NCBI GenBank assembly: GCA_050084515.1
Contig: CM114275.1
Location: forward strand, 26,102,001-26,166,000
Direction: 5' to 3'
DNA from: Blasia pusilla
Lineage: Eukaryota; Marchantiophyta; Marchantiopsida; Blasiales
DNA: 64,000 nt
The notes under the pieces were generated by a model, which was not told the origin of the DNA, did not search any database, and saw nothing but the letters and a program-made list of their open reading frames with translations. The position numbers and the translations under genes were made by a program. Positions 8,441 to 20,151 of the stretch are shown here, in pieces. The first letter of the stretch is position 1, and every line of letters begins with the position of its first letter.

Positions 8441-10190
8441 CCCGCTACCACTTGTCAAACGGGAAGAATATTTGCTAATAAGAAGGCAGTAAATAAAATA
8501 CTAATATAAATCCAAAAGTACTAATCCGTATTCAAATCATGTACTGACGAAACGGATTAGGCCGGGACAATACAAAACCACATCATCAGTCGTCACATGC
8601 AACAACATCGGATCCGAAATACACAAAGATCAGAAAAGGATCCGGTGCCGGAGTCAACTCTACATCTCAGAACCGGATACCGCCGTAAGGGGGGGTCCCA
8701 AACACGTGTCATAAAAAGAAGGCACCATGAGGGCCTGAACCCTCCCATGGCCACGTCATGGTGGTTTAGGTCCTCCTCCTCCCTTAATAGTACAGGTGTT
8801 TAACGGCATGTGCTTAATGAGTTATTAGAGCACTTAGAAAACCGATTTATTATTATTATTATTAGACGCTCACAGCTCGGACACGTTGCTCAGCGTCTCC
8901 TTTGTGGGAAAAAAGGAAAAAAAGTTCGGGCAGGAAAACGTTTAAATTAAGGGCAGAGATCCCCTGAAGGCTGAAACCCCCGAGCACGGCCGCGGATTCT
9001 GGAGACAGATAGGAGCTATGGAGGCCTGTCAGGCGGGGGCGATGGGATTGCAGAAGGCTAGGTTTATTCGCAGGGGTTTATTCCGATTCCAGATTGATGG
9101 CCGATGATCGCGGTCGCAGTCGAATTCCCAAAAAAATGGCAGGGCGACCTCTCATCATCTGAAGATAGCGGGAATGTCTCCATAGATCGTCAAGACGGAG
9201 GCGCTGAATCGCTGCTCGCTTGGCGTAATCAGAGTGTCTGACCTTCGTTTACGCTCGTGGGAGGTCTCTCTGTCGTAGATGAAGCGCGGAGGATTCTGAA
9301 AAACTCGTCGTTCACGTTTGTAAAACAAAACGATCCAAATGGAACGATCTCACAAGGATCACACATGAATTTTACCGTGAAAAATTACGGGCCATGGCTC
9401 TCAAGTTTTCTCCACACAGAATACGGAGGAACGGCAAACATGTCTCAGGGCATTTTCCCCACAACAGCCATACGAGCTACGTCGTACTTAGGTTTCCATC
9501 GTCACTCGGGGCCAAATCGTGTGGACGTGCTACAATAGTCTGCACGAATGCAGTCAGGAAGCGCCATTCAATTGCGTTGTGGATGCAGTTGTTGGCTACT
9601 TTCTGAACACCTCCAGACAGTTTGGTCACGAGGGCAGACTATTTCGAATGCAATATTCCTGAAAAAATAAAGATCGCAAGACACTGCGTGTCTACTTGTC
9701 AGAGACTAATCACAGGCGATCAGTTGAGCACAAACCTTTACATGTGCGCTCACACTACCGTTCCAACACAACTGCACATCCATCAATGGAACGGGATCTC
9801 CTCTCTTCTACAGTACACACAAAATTTGCAACAACTGAGCAGGACGCCGGGCCTATCTTCCAGTACTTACTTAGCTGTCGTAGCATGACTGTTTCCCAGT
9901 GTCAGAACTGTAGATTGTTTCTACAGGCGCCTGTCAATTGGTACAATGCGTTTCCTAGTCCGGGACCACACCACACCCGCGAAGTAGTGCTGCTCAGTCG
10001 AGCTGGTCGAGACTTCGTGTCCGGCAAATCTCGTCGGCACTTTGATCTTTAGAGCCGTTTGACAATAAGCAAGTTCACTCGATTGCGATTTTGAGCTTAG
10101 GTCGATGCTTCTGACCAGCGTAGGTTCGAGTAGATAGTGATTCAGTCGAAGGCCGGGGTCGCCGGGAAAACGACAGCGACGTCAAGAGTG
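8441..10190. other. intergenic region upstream of the DUF599 gene
   Basis: No gene recognised. It holds a short TTA microsatellite (8848-8864) and an open stretch at 9257-9538 without recognisable domains. The composition becomes less AT-rich towards the gene, as expected for a promoter-proximal region. Confidence 0.5.
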
Positions 10191-10195
10191 GTTAG

Positions 10196-10204
10196 TATAT
10201 ATTT
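10196..10204 (+). promoter_or_regulatory. TATA-box candidate of the DUF599 gene
   Basis: TATATATTT about 200 bp before the ATG at 10401. A transcription start near 10230 would give a 5' leader of about 170 nt containing a (GAA)n tract at 10312-10337. Based on position only. Confidence 0.4.
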
Positions 10205-10311
10205 GGACCGAAACCCAACAGACCTCTTTTTCCCGACTCACATGTGGCCGACTTACTGCAGCTCCTATTTGCTAGTGAGAAGGAGCTTGAGATCAGGCCA
10301 AGTAAGGTAGT

Positions 10312-10337
10312 AGAAGAAGAAGAAGAAGAAGAAGAAG
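10312..10337 (+). repeat. (GAA)n microsatellite in the 5' leader
   Basis: About eight AGA/GAA triplets just upstream of the start codon. Such GA-rich tracts are common in plant 5' untranslated regions. Confidence 0.8.
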
Positions 10338-10400
10338 CAAAGACGCTGTGATAAGCATCAGATACTTTGAGCTTCAGCAAGTTGTGGCAGAAGAAGGGCG

Positions 10401-13400
10401 ATGGGGTGGCAGGAGAGCTATTTGGATGCAATTTTGGTGCCACCGGGGTTCGTACTGCTGATTGGGTACCATTTCCACCTGCTTTATCGAATCCATCACC
10501 GCCCCATGGATACTGTGATTGCAATCAACCGCATGAACCGTCGCGCCTGGGTCCACAACATCATGTCGGTGAGTGTCTGCCTCCTCCCGTGTGAATTCTG
10601 CGAATCGGGCTGAGCTTGGTGTGCTATGATTTTCCCGACGAGGTGACAATGGAGCGGAGTCCGTTCTAGGTCACGCGATAGCTCCCTGCCTCAGACCATT
10701 TGCGAACTGTGTAGCGATTCGCAGTCTCCTCGTGTCTAGGGCTCGAATTTGGACCTCGCTTCCTCCCCATATCCAAGTGATCGTGCGAGTGATGAACGCT
10801 CTGTTATGCAGTGTCGATTCTGGATAGTCGTCGTTTTCTTGCTTGAGCTTGATCTCCGAAAAGAAGCAGGTCGACTTTATGCGCTTTCTTCAAGCCCTAC
10901 AGCGGTGTCCTTTCTGTCCCCTCTAGTGGTCTGGCTTGAACGAACACATTGTAAACGAATCACTGCACTAGAAGTCTTTCTCTTCTTTTCACTGTCTGTT
11001 CGTCACCAGCTCCCCTGGCTCGGCCAGATCTACAGACTTCCTTGCATCGCCTCAGATCCTCGTTGAGATATGATATCGTCGCTGCAGCTTTGGGCTTAGA
11101 ATGCGAGCTGCTGCACTTGGAGAACGGCTGTGGTGTCATCACCTTCAGACTAAAGTGTTGCACTTCTTGCTATAAATCTCGTCCGAATCAACCGCAGAGC
11201 TGATTAAAATTTCAATCCTTTCTTCACGCAGGGAACAGGACTTGCTTTTGTCCCCATCCTACTCTATTCTTCACCCTGCCAGGCCCTGACCTTCAACTTC
11301 AACGGCATGGAACTGGTAGAATGTGCTGGTTAAACCAGTCAGTGACTACAGCTAGGTCCGATACGTATTGGGCTTCCTCATTGCTTACCCTAAACTCAAA
11401 TCATCCACTGCTCGTTTTCCCACTTTCGTAACAAAAGCGGTCTCCTTCCCTACTCCAGGGCCCCATACGCCCTCACAATTTCCGTGGGCCTTTTCCTTTC
11501 CATCCATGCGTGAAAAGTTTTCATTGTTGCTTCTTTTCCCATCTTGGAGAGTCGGGAGTGGTTGCGTTCGTTCGGGTTACGAATGAGGAGGAGCGAATCC
11601 CGACTCTCCCTCCCGTGCTGTCCCGGGAGAAGCCTCGCTCTCTGTAGCGAAAATCGTCAGCTTTGCGCCTTAAAGGCGCTCGCTTTGCGTGGGGTGTGAC
11701 CGAGTCCTCTGAATTGTTCGCATGTTGAAATCATGCGACGGATCCACCGGTGATCTGCACCTTGAGAGTATGCGAGATGGCGAGTCCCTCTCTGCGTGTG
11801 GTCCCGAGAAATAGCATCTGTTCCAAACTCGAACTTCAGCCTGGTTCTCAAAGGAATACACTGCATGTATTTCTGGGTCAGTTGAATGTACGATTCCGAA
11901 CGCAAGCTCTTGCCACAAGGTGACGGTGGTATTAACGAATTATGGAAGTTCGTAGGGATGAGAAATCTGCGTGCCGAAAAGAAGTTTACGGGATCTGTCC
12001 AGCAAATGAAGATCTGAAAAGGGTAGGCCGGCGAGGAGATATGGACTTCGTCTTCACCACCTGACAATTGATTCAGAAGACACGTTCGCAGTCTTATCTG
12101 TACGCCGTACCATATTCACCATGGTGGTCTCTTGGAGAATCCAGGGATTCGACGAACCTATTCGCCTCCTGCACTAACACTTCCTCTCAGAGTAGGAATT
12201 GCGAAGTTGCAGCTTCCACATTGAAGCAAAGCGGGGAAATTCGGTTGCAGCTCCCACATTGATGTGAAGCAGGCAAATTGTGGAGCAACCCTCAGGTATT
12301 CCTAGTCTCTCACCTAAACAGAAGACGAATTGGAAACTGGGTTCGACGGACGGCATTATCAATTTACTCGCATCCCAAACTGCGAGCCCTCTCAGGCGCT
12401 ACACTGCAGCAGAAGGAGAAAATCTCCAAAAACCGCTCAGGTGTACCTGCCTTCTTACCAGGGCACAAGAGCTCCGACGATCTGCGACTTTGGACCAAAT
12501 TGATGAGATGAGCATCTTCTCCCTTTCATCTCCCCGTTGGGAACACTCGAATGAGATCACTACGTTTGGATCCTCAAACATTTCCACCACCTCATTTTCA
12601 CCCTCTCACACAGCACGAGCCATGAAGAGCCGTCTTAGATGACAGGTACTGCGGTGCTTCCTAGTAGGTTTAAAGAGGTTACGAAAGGAAATTTTAGGAG
12701 AGCCCAATCCAAGCAGCTCCAATCCACCCACAACATCCTGGAGGCGAGTCGATTAGCTCCGCCCTCAGATTCTTATTCTCTATGCCCTTTCCCCCAAGAC
12801 AGGATGGTTTATTCTCCTCGGCTTGTCTAAATCTGTTTCTGGCTTCTCTCCTTCGCATTTCCAGCTTCTTATGTTACCGGTCTTGGATCACTTTCACCCC
12901 TGCAATGAGTGCGTTCAGAGAATTGCACCCCTTTTCCACCTCGTCAATCAAATTAGATGTGACGGTATGAATTAGCCACTCTGGTCGCTCTTAATGACCC
13001 AGACTTGGATCCACCCGACGCTGATCCAGGCTGATCTTCCTCCTGCACTGATGCCTCGCATCCTTCCCGAGCAGCAGTAAGCAAGTAAGCAATAAGGCTC
13101 TGAAGGTGCAGGTGGTCTAAGCGGGTCCCGAAGCAGCTGTAGGCGATCGATCTTGGATCCCTCTTTTTCTTTCTGACTTGTTGAGGTGTGTGTGTGTGTG
13201 TTTGTGTTTGTGGATGCTTGCCGCGCAGGATAGCAATAAGAACGGAGTGCTAGCAGTGCAGACGATCCGCAACAGCATAATGGCCTCCACTCTTCTGGCG
13301 TCCACGGCCATAACGCTGAGCTCCCTGATAGGGGCTCTGGTGGCCGGCGGCACTCAGAACAAGAGAAGCGTCATCGTCGTGGGAGCCACATCCATCACCA

Positions 13401-13813
13401 TTCTCGCCGTGAAATACCTCACCATTCTCGTCTGCTTTCTGGCCGCGTTCGTCTGCCACGTCCAGGCGATCCGCTACTCCAGCCATGTAAGCTTCCTCAT
13501 CACCGTTCCCGTGGGCGTCGATGCGCCGGGGCTCTCTCCGGATTACGTCCACCGACTGCTCAACAGAGGCAGCAATTTCTTCTCCGTGGGTCTCAGATGC
13601 TACTACATCTCCTTTCCCTTACTGCTCTGGCTCTTCGGGCCCATCCCCATGTTCGTCTGCTGCTGCATCATGGTCGCCCTCCTCAACACAGTCGACACTG
13701 CCAAGGAGTTCAAGCTCACTCTGCACGATCACGCCGCTCTCTCGGCCAACGATTCCCGGATGGCCGTCAAGAAGCCAAATCAGGAAAAGAGAGACGACGC
13801 ATCGTCTGTTTAA
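10401..13813 (+). CDS. DUF599 family membrane protein (two exons)
   Basis: Plant membrane protein of unknown biochemical function. Exon 1 is 10401-10568 (56 codons, ending NIMS, donor GTGAGT). Exon 2 is 13229-13813 (194 codons plus TAA, acceptor CGCAG). The intron is phase 0 and 2660 bp long, and the product has 250 residues, usual for the family. Membrane segments are likely at about 9-28, 73-96, 112-134 and 183-208. Typical DUF599 blocks are LLIGYHFHLLYRI, NGVLAVQTIRNSIMAST, CHVQAIRYSSHVSFLI and PLLLWLFGPIPMF. The C-terminus is a charged tail (residues about 225-250) ending KRDDASSV. The ATG at 10401 is chosen because homology starts at once. It is one of only two intact-looking host genes here; no operon-like neighbours. 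Confidence 0.9.
12205..12283 (+). repeat. short tandem duplication in the DUF599 intron
   Basis: Two degenerate units of about 39 bp sharing the words TTGCAGCT and CCCACATTGA. They lie inside the long intron. No other element is recognised in that intron. Confidence 0.45.
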
Positions 13814-14891
13814 TTAGCTGAACTACAACTGTGTTTCTTCCTTCGAATGACGAATTAGCCTTTCTAGCTTAGGAGGGTAGCTAACTACACGTACGGGGTT
13901 AAACCGTAGGGTTAGTTGAGGCTTTTTTCTTTTTCTTTTTCTTTTTATGACTATCTACGAGGACCACCACATTTATTCCTCTTAGCCTTTACCTCACAAG
14001 GGAATTAATAGGCTTTGGAGAGTTTCGACTTTAGATGCCACCACTATGCAGATTTCAAACTTTTTTTTAATTTAAATGGAGAGTAGAAAGCTTGACACAC
14101 CATTAGTTGTTTATGGGAGCATCATATTTGTTTAGGCTAGACGAATTAGTCCCATCCTCACACACCATCTCGTTGTGTGTTGATCTCATGCGGTCATCTT
14201 TTCTAATTTCACGATGTTGATTATCTATAGTCTTGAAAATGGTTCTTGAGTATTGGCTCATTTTTTTAGTTGAGAAAATGCCCTTTGAGGGGCGTCCTTT
14301 CTTAAATATTCTCTTTGCACTAGCATGTGCTTGGAATATGCCATGAGTCCAAGAAGAAAACGTTTCCACAACATGGGGGGGGGTAAGGAAACAATATTAT
14401 GGGAAGTATTCAACTTGGTGCATTGCGTATGCTTTACATTAGTTGTTCATGATTTCGCAAAATTCTACTCAATCCCTACTTTGCAAAATACAATCCCTTA
14501 GTTGAACTCAAATCTTATTCTTTTTTTCATGAATTTTCAGAGCCCATCCCAGTGCTTGTGAGAAGGATTGAAATCCAACGCTCTTAAAATCTTATCCCGA
14601 CGATGAGGGCATGGGATCAAGGTTAAATCGTGGAATAGCACATCAGTGAAAGCAAGCCTTGGCATGGAATATTTTGAGGGGTTGTGACAAACCCAAGGCC
14701 GAAGTGCATCTACTTGAAGATCTGGAAGCCAATAAAGAAATTTGTGTTATATAAAGAGTGAGATATACGATCTCCGAAATGCTATGAGGCCACAAAACGA
14801 TATCTTAGTTTGAGTTTCTTATGTAATATATGAAATCATGCCAACATGATCAATCCATCTATTGATCTATCTATCTATATATTAAATGAAC
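13814..14891. other. 3' flank of the DUF599 gene and intergenic DNA
   Basis: Contains a CTTTTT-type pyrimidine tract (13921-13947), probably in the 3' untranslated region. AT-rich DNA without recognisable genes follows. Confidence 0.5.
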
Positions 14892-15088
14892 ACAAAAGTG
14901 TAGGCTCGTGCGATGCACACTTATAAATTACCTCCCAAAATGACTATTATCGTCAAGTCAAAATTTAAATCAACTTCTAACGATCCTCTTGGTTTGAAAA
15001 GTGAATGATCCTATTGGTTGAGGGTGCCAAGTATAAAGGGGAAAAGATGTTGCAAAATGAAAGAGCTCTCTCCAATAATAATATAGAT
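14892..15088 (-). mobile_element. small Helitron-like element H1 (degenerate)
   Basis: On the minus strand it starts TCTATATTATTATTGGAGAG preceded by A, like H2 and H5. It ends near a GTGCATCGCAC hairpin-like word, about 200 bp later. The terminal CTAG seen in its relatives is not preserved. Confidence 0.4.
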
Positions 15089-16150
15089 TTCTAGAATCAA
15101 GAGACAACTTAGAAATTTGTCTCATGGTTCCATGTATTGTGCATCTTTCATGCCATTCTTTCCCATAATTTCTTATAATAAGTTAAAGATAGAATTGTAA
15201 AGAAGAGGCCATAGACTTAAATCTTGTATTAAAATTTACTTCATATATTTTTAATTGATTAATTTCACTATTAACAGATCTTCCTAAATCTATTTTTTTG
15301 AAACTTAATATTTTCAAGTCTCTTTTCAAGTTTCCCTAGTGTCCATTCTATTCAATATTTTTTCCATGTTCTACAATCTTTCATCTCATTTTTTCAATTT
15401 GGTCGTGAGGGAAAATTTCAACCACATTTTGGTAAAAACTTTTGGATGTACTTCATCAAAGATAAGGATGGAGAATAGGAGAATGGTTTCATAAAAAGAA
15501 AAGCAGAGTGGTTTTCTCTTAAAAATAGGGAGATGGACGCCACAAAAAAAGAAGGAGATTTCCATTTTCCCAAATCAAGGAGGAATTTTCTTTTCTTAAA
15601 GCAACGGAAAAGAAACATTTTATTTTCAAATAAAGGGATTTTAGGTCAGATTTAAAATTTGTGACATGTGTCCAAAGGTTTTGACATGGTGGAACCTTAG
15701 CCCAAAAATGCTCGTTGATAACCACACACTCCCACAATTGAATGTTGTAGTATCTAGCCAAGATACATTAATGAAGCCAACCATGATGTCTCATCTCTGT
15801 CCTCAATCACCAAAAAATCATCATACTCATGGCTCTATTGATGACATCGTCACCACGCCAATATCACTCTCTTAACATGAATGTGGTGGTTGCACAAAAT
15901 CCACCAAAAGCACCCATACATCAAATAGCGCCAACATCAATGGCCCTATTGCACCTCCATCACTAGTCTATTCACTCTCTACAATGAAGGCCTCACTCAA
16001 AGCCTAAGAGATGTTACTCTCAAATGTATCAATCCACATTATGGTCAAACATTTTTTAAAGGCCCATCACTCCTCCTTGATCCATAGGTGTTGTCATGCC
16101 AATCGGCGCCATGTGGACAACATGGTCCTCCAAGGCTAAACCCTTGTCTA
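15089..16150. other. AT-rich intergenic region
   Basis: No gene or named repeat recognised. The open stretches at 15418-15875 are short, low in complexity and without domains. Confidence 0.5.
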
Positions 16151-16672
16151 TACAAGAGTGTATTTTTATGTGCGTATGGATTTACTCGTGTGTTGGAAGA
16201 TTGATGATGTTTGTTGTGTGGATGTGAACAACAATGTAGGTTGTGTAGCGATATGTGTGTGCACGATAGGCAACGTGATGACGGAGTTAACGTTCATCCA
16301 TTAGCTTGTGCGCACAAATTATTGATTTTAGCCATATTTGGCAAGACGACTCTTTTGGCTTTTCCAAGGGAATAAGAGGAGAGGATTTGGCTCTCAAGAG
16401 TCATCTTTCTCATGTTAAGCCTAGGAAAGACTTTTTCGTCTAGGAATTGGTAGGAGCTTAGATGCTACAGTTTGAATTCCCTCATAACCTAAGGTGAATG
16501 TAGATTGATTCAAGAGTGGATTTGTTGGTATGTGTTATGATTCTTACTACAATTTTATTGTGTGATCTTGGTATCTATATGTGAGTGTATTTTTATATGT
16601 GTATGGATCTATCCCTATAGTGCGAAGATCAGTGGTATTTTTGTGTGGATGTTAACATCAATATGTTTGCAC
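16151..16672 (+). repeat. decayed LTR-like unit, second family
   Basis: Two related segments (16151-16269 and 16567-16672, both with GTGTATTTTTATGTG-type words) flank a unit at 16270-16566. The first ends TGTGTAGCGATATG...GTGCACGATA, close to the end of the Gypsy LTR (GTAGCGATGTGTATGCGCAC). This mirrors the R-unit-R layout of the Gypsy family, so it is probably an older relative. Further copies are at 35909-37945 (nested) and 47784-47885. Confidence 0.5.
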
Positions 16673-17864
16673 AGAAAAACTCTCATTAGTATCCTTTTAT
16701 ACAATTTTATGTTTAAAAGAAAATCAAGAAATTGGGAAAATAAAAAAGATAACTAAAACTTTCAATACTTATCCACTACTATAAAATTACAAATCATACA
16801 ATTTCAACTTCATATCTTGCTAAGTTAACCCACTGGAAGAAAATCTCTTAATTTATATCTTTGATATAAGATTGGGGTTGAGTTATTGATGACACTAAAT
16901 GACTTACAACGATTGATGATCCGTAGAGTCGTACAAACCAAGTCATTTGCCATTAATGACTAAGACTATGGAGCCATTGATATATGACTGGCACATTAAC
17001 GAAAACATATTTGTCTACTCTTCATCCATCCATCTATTCTTTATTCATAAATCATGTGTCTACTGCCCTATATCCATCAATCCATTCTTTCTTCTATTCC
17101 ATTAAACACTAAGGATCCATGATTCGAGCATTAACCACCCAAACTAAAGTAGAGCTTGCTACCACTTCCCTATGCCCTTGCTCATAGAAGATATTTGAGG
17201 AGATAATTAAAATTCTAACTATAATAAAGAAAAAACATATGTCTATTTGTTGGAAACTTTCTTTATGTAAAAATCTTATAAAATAAATGATGGCCTCTAT
17301 GGATGATAAAGATTGTAGGAATTCTTTAATACATCACATCCAAAAATGAATCCTTAATTATTTTAATAATATTTATAGACATACTTTATATACACTCGAT
17401 AATTGGAGAAAGCATATTCTAACAGTATGTCCCATTATACTTTATATAATGATGAGTATATAAACCATCAAGAGCATCATCAAGATCTAGAGAGCATGAT
17501 GGGATCTTGATGATGATCGAGTTTTATTGTCTCATCATTATTATACTTTTGGTTCGTGAAAATTTTAAAACCAATAATTGGAAAAATATAGATTACCCAA
17601 AAGCATAACAAATATAAATGTATTTTGGACCAAATTGGTAATGTGAGTTTTGTTAAAATAGTGTTGCTAAATATTTCTTTCTTCCAAAAAAAAATCAAAA
17701 TAGTCAAGGATCTACATGAAAGAATAGAAATAACCTATTTTTAAAGAAAGAAAATGCCACATCAATAAATTTTTAAAAAAATAAATTTTTAAATGCTTTT
17801 AAATCAGGGAAAAATTTTGGGAAGATATGAACAATTGAAATTAGAAATTTGTTCTTAGATTGTA
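16673..17864. other. AT-rich intergenic region
   Basis: No genes, RNA genes or clear repeats seen. Confidence 0.5.
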
Positions 17865-18077
17865 CTAGTAATGTGCCCGTGCAATGCATGGGAGATAAAA
17901 AAGTGTTTGAAGAGTTAGTTTATAACCCGTGAAGGGAAGACATTAATAATGTTGCCCATAAATTCAAATTTTATTGTTGCCCGTTGCATGTGAAACATTT
18001 TCTCGTTGCCCGGTTGCCAAGTGTCAAACAGAGAGGTGTTTGCAAATCAAGAAGGCACTCTCCCATAATAATATAGA
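17865..18077 (-). mobile_element. small non-autonomous Helitron-like element H2
   Basis: A 213-bp unit on the minus strand. Its 5' end TCTATATTATTATGGGAGAG is preceded by A; its 3' end is CTAG (17865-17868) followed by T. A hairpin CCCATGC-ATT-GCACGGG with one mismatch lies 7 nt before the CTAG. A 5' TC, a subterminal hairpin, a 3' CTRR and an A|T insertion site without target duplication are the Helitron hallmarks. It shares its 5' part with H5 (23375-23504). No coding capacity. Confidence 0.62.
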
Positions 18078-19650
18078 TAAGAAATCATTTATCGAATGAT
18101 TTCAAAAAATCATGTATTCCCAAAACTCTTGAAATAAAAGCATCTTGCACAAATTAATAGAAAGTTGTATAGGTCTCAATGGATATTGATTTATTTTAGC
18201 TCAAATTTCTAAGAAATGCTTTTTAAAGTTCAAATCCAAATGCACTAGAAGTCTGTAAAATTAAATTTTAAGTAAATGAAACTAAAAATAAAAAATTATA
18301 ATTAAACATAAAACTATTTTAAAGGCTATCTTATAGTGAAAATAAATGATAGCCCCTAAGGTTATCAAAGAAATTGCACCTTCCATTTAATTCAAAACAT
18401 GAGTAGAGTTGTAGTATTGAGAGTGAGTATTCCTTACTAAAGTTCATTACAAATATATTTTGAAAGATATGTGATATGAATTGTGAACTTATTTCCTTTA
18501 AGTAATAACGATAAACGCTATTTTATTTATTCATTTATTTAAATATAAATATTATTTCCTTTGTTCGTAAAACATTGTATTTTTGTAAGAATTTTCATAG
18601 TATTTTAGTTCCAAGCCATCAATTCCAAGAGATTTGCATCTTGATTCTACAACTTGTAATCTAGTGAATTGAATTTTACTAATATAAAATTTTAAAATAA
18701 TTATTCTTGGAAAGATTGTAAATATTCATATATTTTGAAATAATATGATTGATATCATTTTGAAGGGAGAGATTTGACTTCTTGCATGCAAAAATTATTT
18801 CTCCATAAATTTTGAAATTTAGAAAGTTTGCTATATGAATGAATATTTTGGGAGGAACAAGGCAATGAAAAAATATTTAGTATATTTTGAAAGAACCTTT
18901 GAATAAACTATCCTCTCAAAATTCAAATCAACTAAATGTGTTAAGAATAAAAGTTTGTATCTCTACACAATATTGGTTACAAAGAGAAAATTTTTTTGGA
19001 TAAATGTCACATATTTTTTCACAAGAGTCTCTCTTAATTTCCATTTTCTATCATTCCAATTTTTTAATAATTTGGTATTTTTATTGGAAATTTTCCAAAA
19101 TAATTTTTAGTTATCCTTTTATTAAAAATTGAATTAGAAGGATGACTCAAACCTGAGTTACAACAACCACTATAACTTTGAGTTGTTATAGTCGCCCTTA
19201 ATGAAAACAAACTTGGAGATTGAACTTCCCAAGTGGTACAAAGGCAAACTAAAACAACCCTAATAAAATATTATGGTTTCAAAAGTCAATGGGAGGGAGA
19301 GGATCTTATACAAAGAGTTTTAATTTTGGCATATGGGAAGGTGGAGACCTTAAAAAAGATTTTTGTCATGGAAACCATGGGTAAGCTGCAATGATTGGTT
19401 TCATGAAAAGTTTATGATTATTAAGGCGAGGCAAAGACTCCTTCTATCGGACAGCTCAAAAGTACCCTTAACCGGGGAAACTCATAGTTGTCAACATACC
19501 ACATATGTAGCTTTTACTCAATATCCTTTATTCATTTTTTTTGAATTCTAAGTTCAATTTCATCTTTCGAAGTTTATGATCTGAATTCCAACATGGATGT
19601 TGCTCACTTAACACCCAATTTTAAAATATGATAAATTTTCATAACTTTTA
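18078..19650. other. AT-rich intergenic region
   Basis: Very AT-rich, no gene or repeat recognised. Confidence 0.5.
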
Positions 19651-19806
19651 CTAGTGTACAACCCATGCTATGCAAGATACTTGGACCAAGAATAATGATG
19701 CACTCCAATTCAAAAGAAGGTTTTCTCGTTGCCTCTATTATGAAAACATTTTCCTTGTACCCTACCTCCATCCGTCAAACATCCCTATGTTCCATAATTA
19801 TATAAA
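19651..19806 (-). mobile_element. Helitron-like element H3
   Basis: The minus-strand 3' end is GGGTTGTACA-CTAG followed by T. The body resembles H2 (AGGCAACGAGAAAA, TGTTTGAC). The 5' end is changed to TTTATATAATTATGG. It directly abuts H4. Confidence 0.45.
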
Positions 19807-19965
19807 CTAGTTAGGGCCCGCAAGGTGCCGTGCCATGTATTCCCCTGTTTAATAACTTAGCTCTCTTTACCAATTTCTAGACCTTGTTAAGATGACACAA
19901 GTATTTTTGAAAGAAGTTAATGATGCGTGTCAAATAGAGGAGCAATCCTCCAATCTATATTATTA
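19807..19965 (-). mobile_element. Helitron-like element H4, head-to-tail with H3
   Basis: It ends CCCTAA-CTAG at 19807-19810, and the next bases are the 5' end of H3. The body has CTCTATTTGACACGC, as in H2. The 5' border near 19957-19965 is uncertain because an inverted TCTATATTATTA lies there. Confidence 0.4.
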
Positions 19966-20050
19966 AAAGAGGACGTGGCTTCATAACCCCTTCCTCCTTT
20001 GATGACTCGTATGCATTTTAGCCTCTTCCCCATATCATACTATGCTTCAT

Positions 20051-20151
20051 TAAGGTCAGACAAGTCCTTCCATAGGATGGAGTCAGATGGATGCAAGTCC
20101 ACGAGACCTCGCCATGTCCGCGGACAGGGACTTTGCCCATATGCAACCTTG
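20051..20151 (+). mobile_element. truncated hAT-type miniature element
   Basis: Shares ACAAGTCCTTCCATAGGA, CATGTCCGCGGACA and the end TGCAACCTTG with the complete elements at 52336, 57776 and 36045. The left end is degraded and no target duplication is visible. Confidence 0.6.

Noticed and set aside
9257-9538. Open stretch of 93 codons upstream of the DUF599 gene
   Set aside because: No recognisable domain, normal composition of non-coding DNA and no splice or promoter context; likely chance.
13178-13228. Extending DUF599 exon 2 upstream to its first in-frame start
   Set aside because: This part is a TG-rich intron end. The splice acceptor at 13227-13228 joins exon 1 in phase and restores the family's conserved sequence.
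16151-16672. CRISPR-like or satellite array from recurring TGTGT-rich words
   Set aside because: The repeats are few, long and diverged and fit LTR ends; no regular spacers occur and this is a plant nuclear context.
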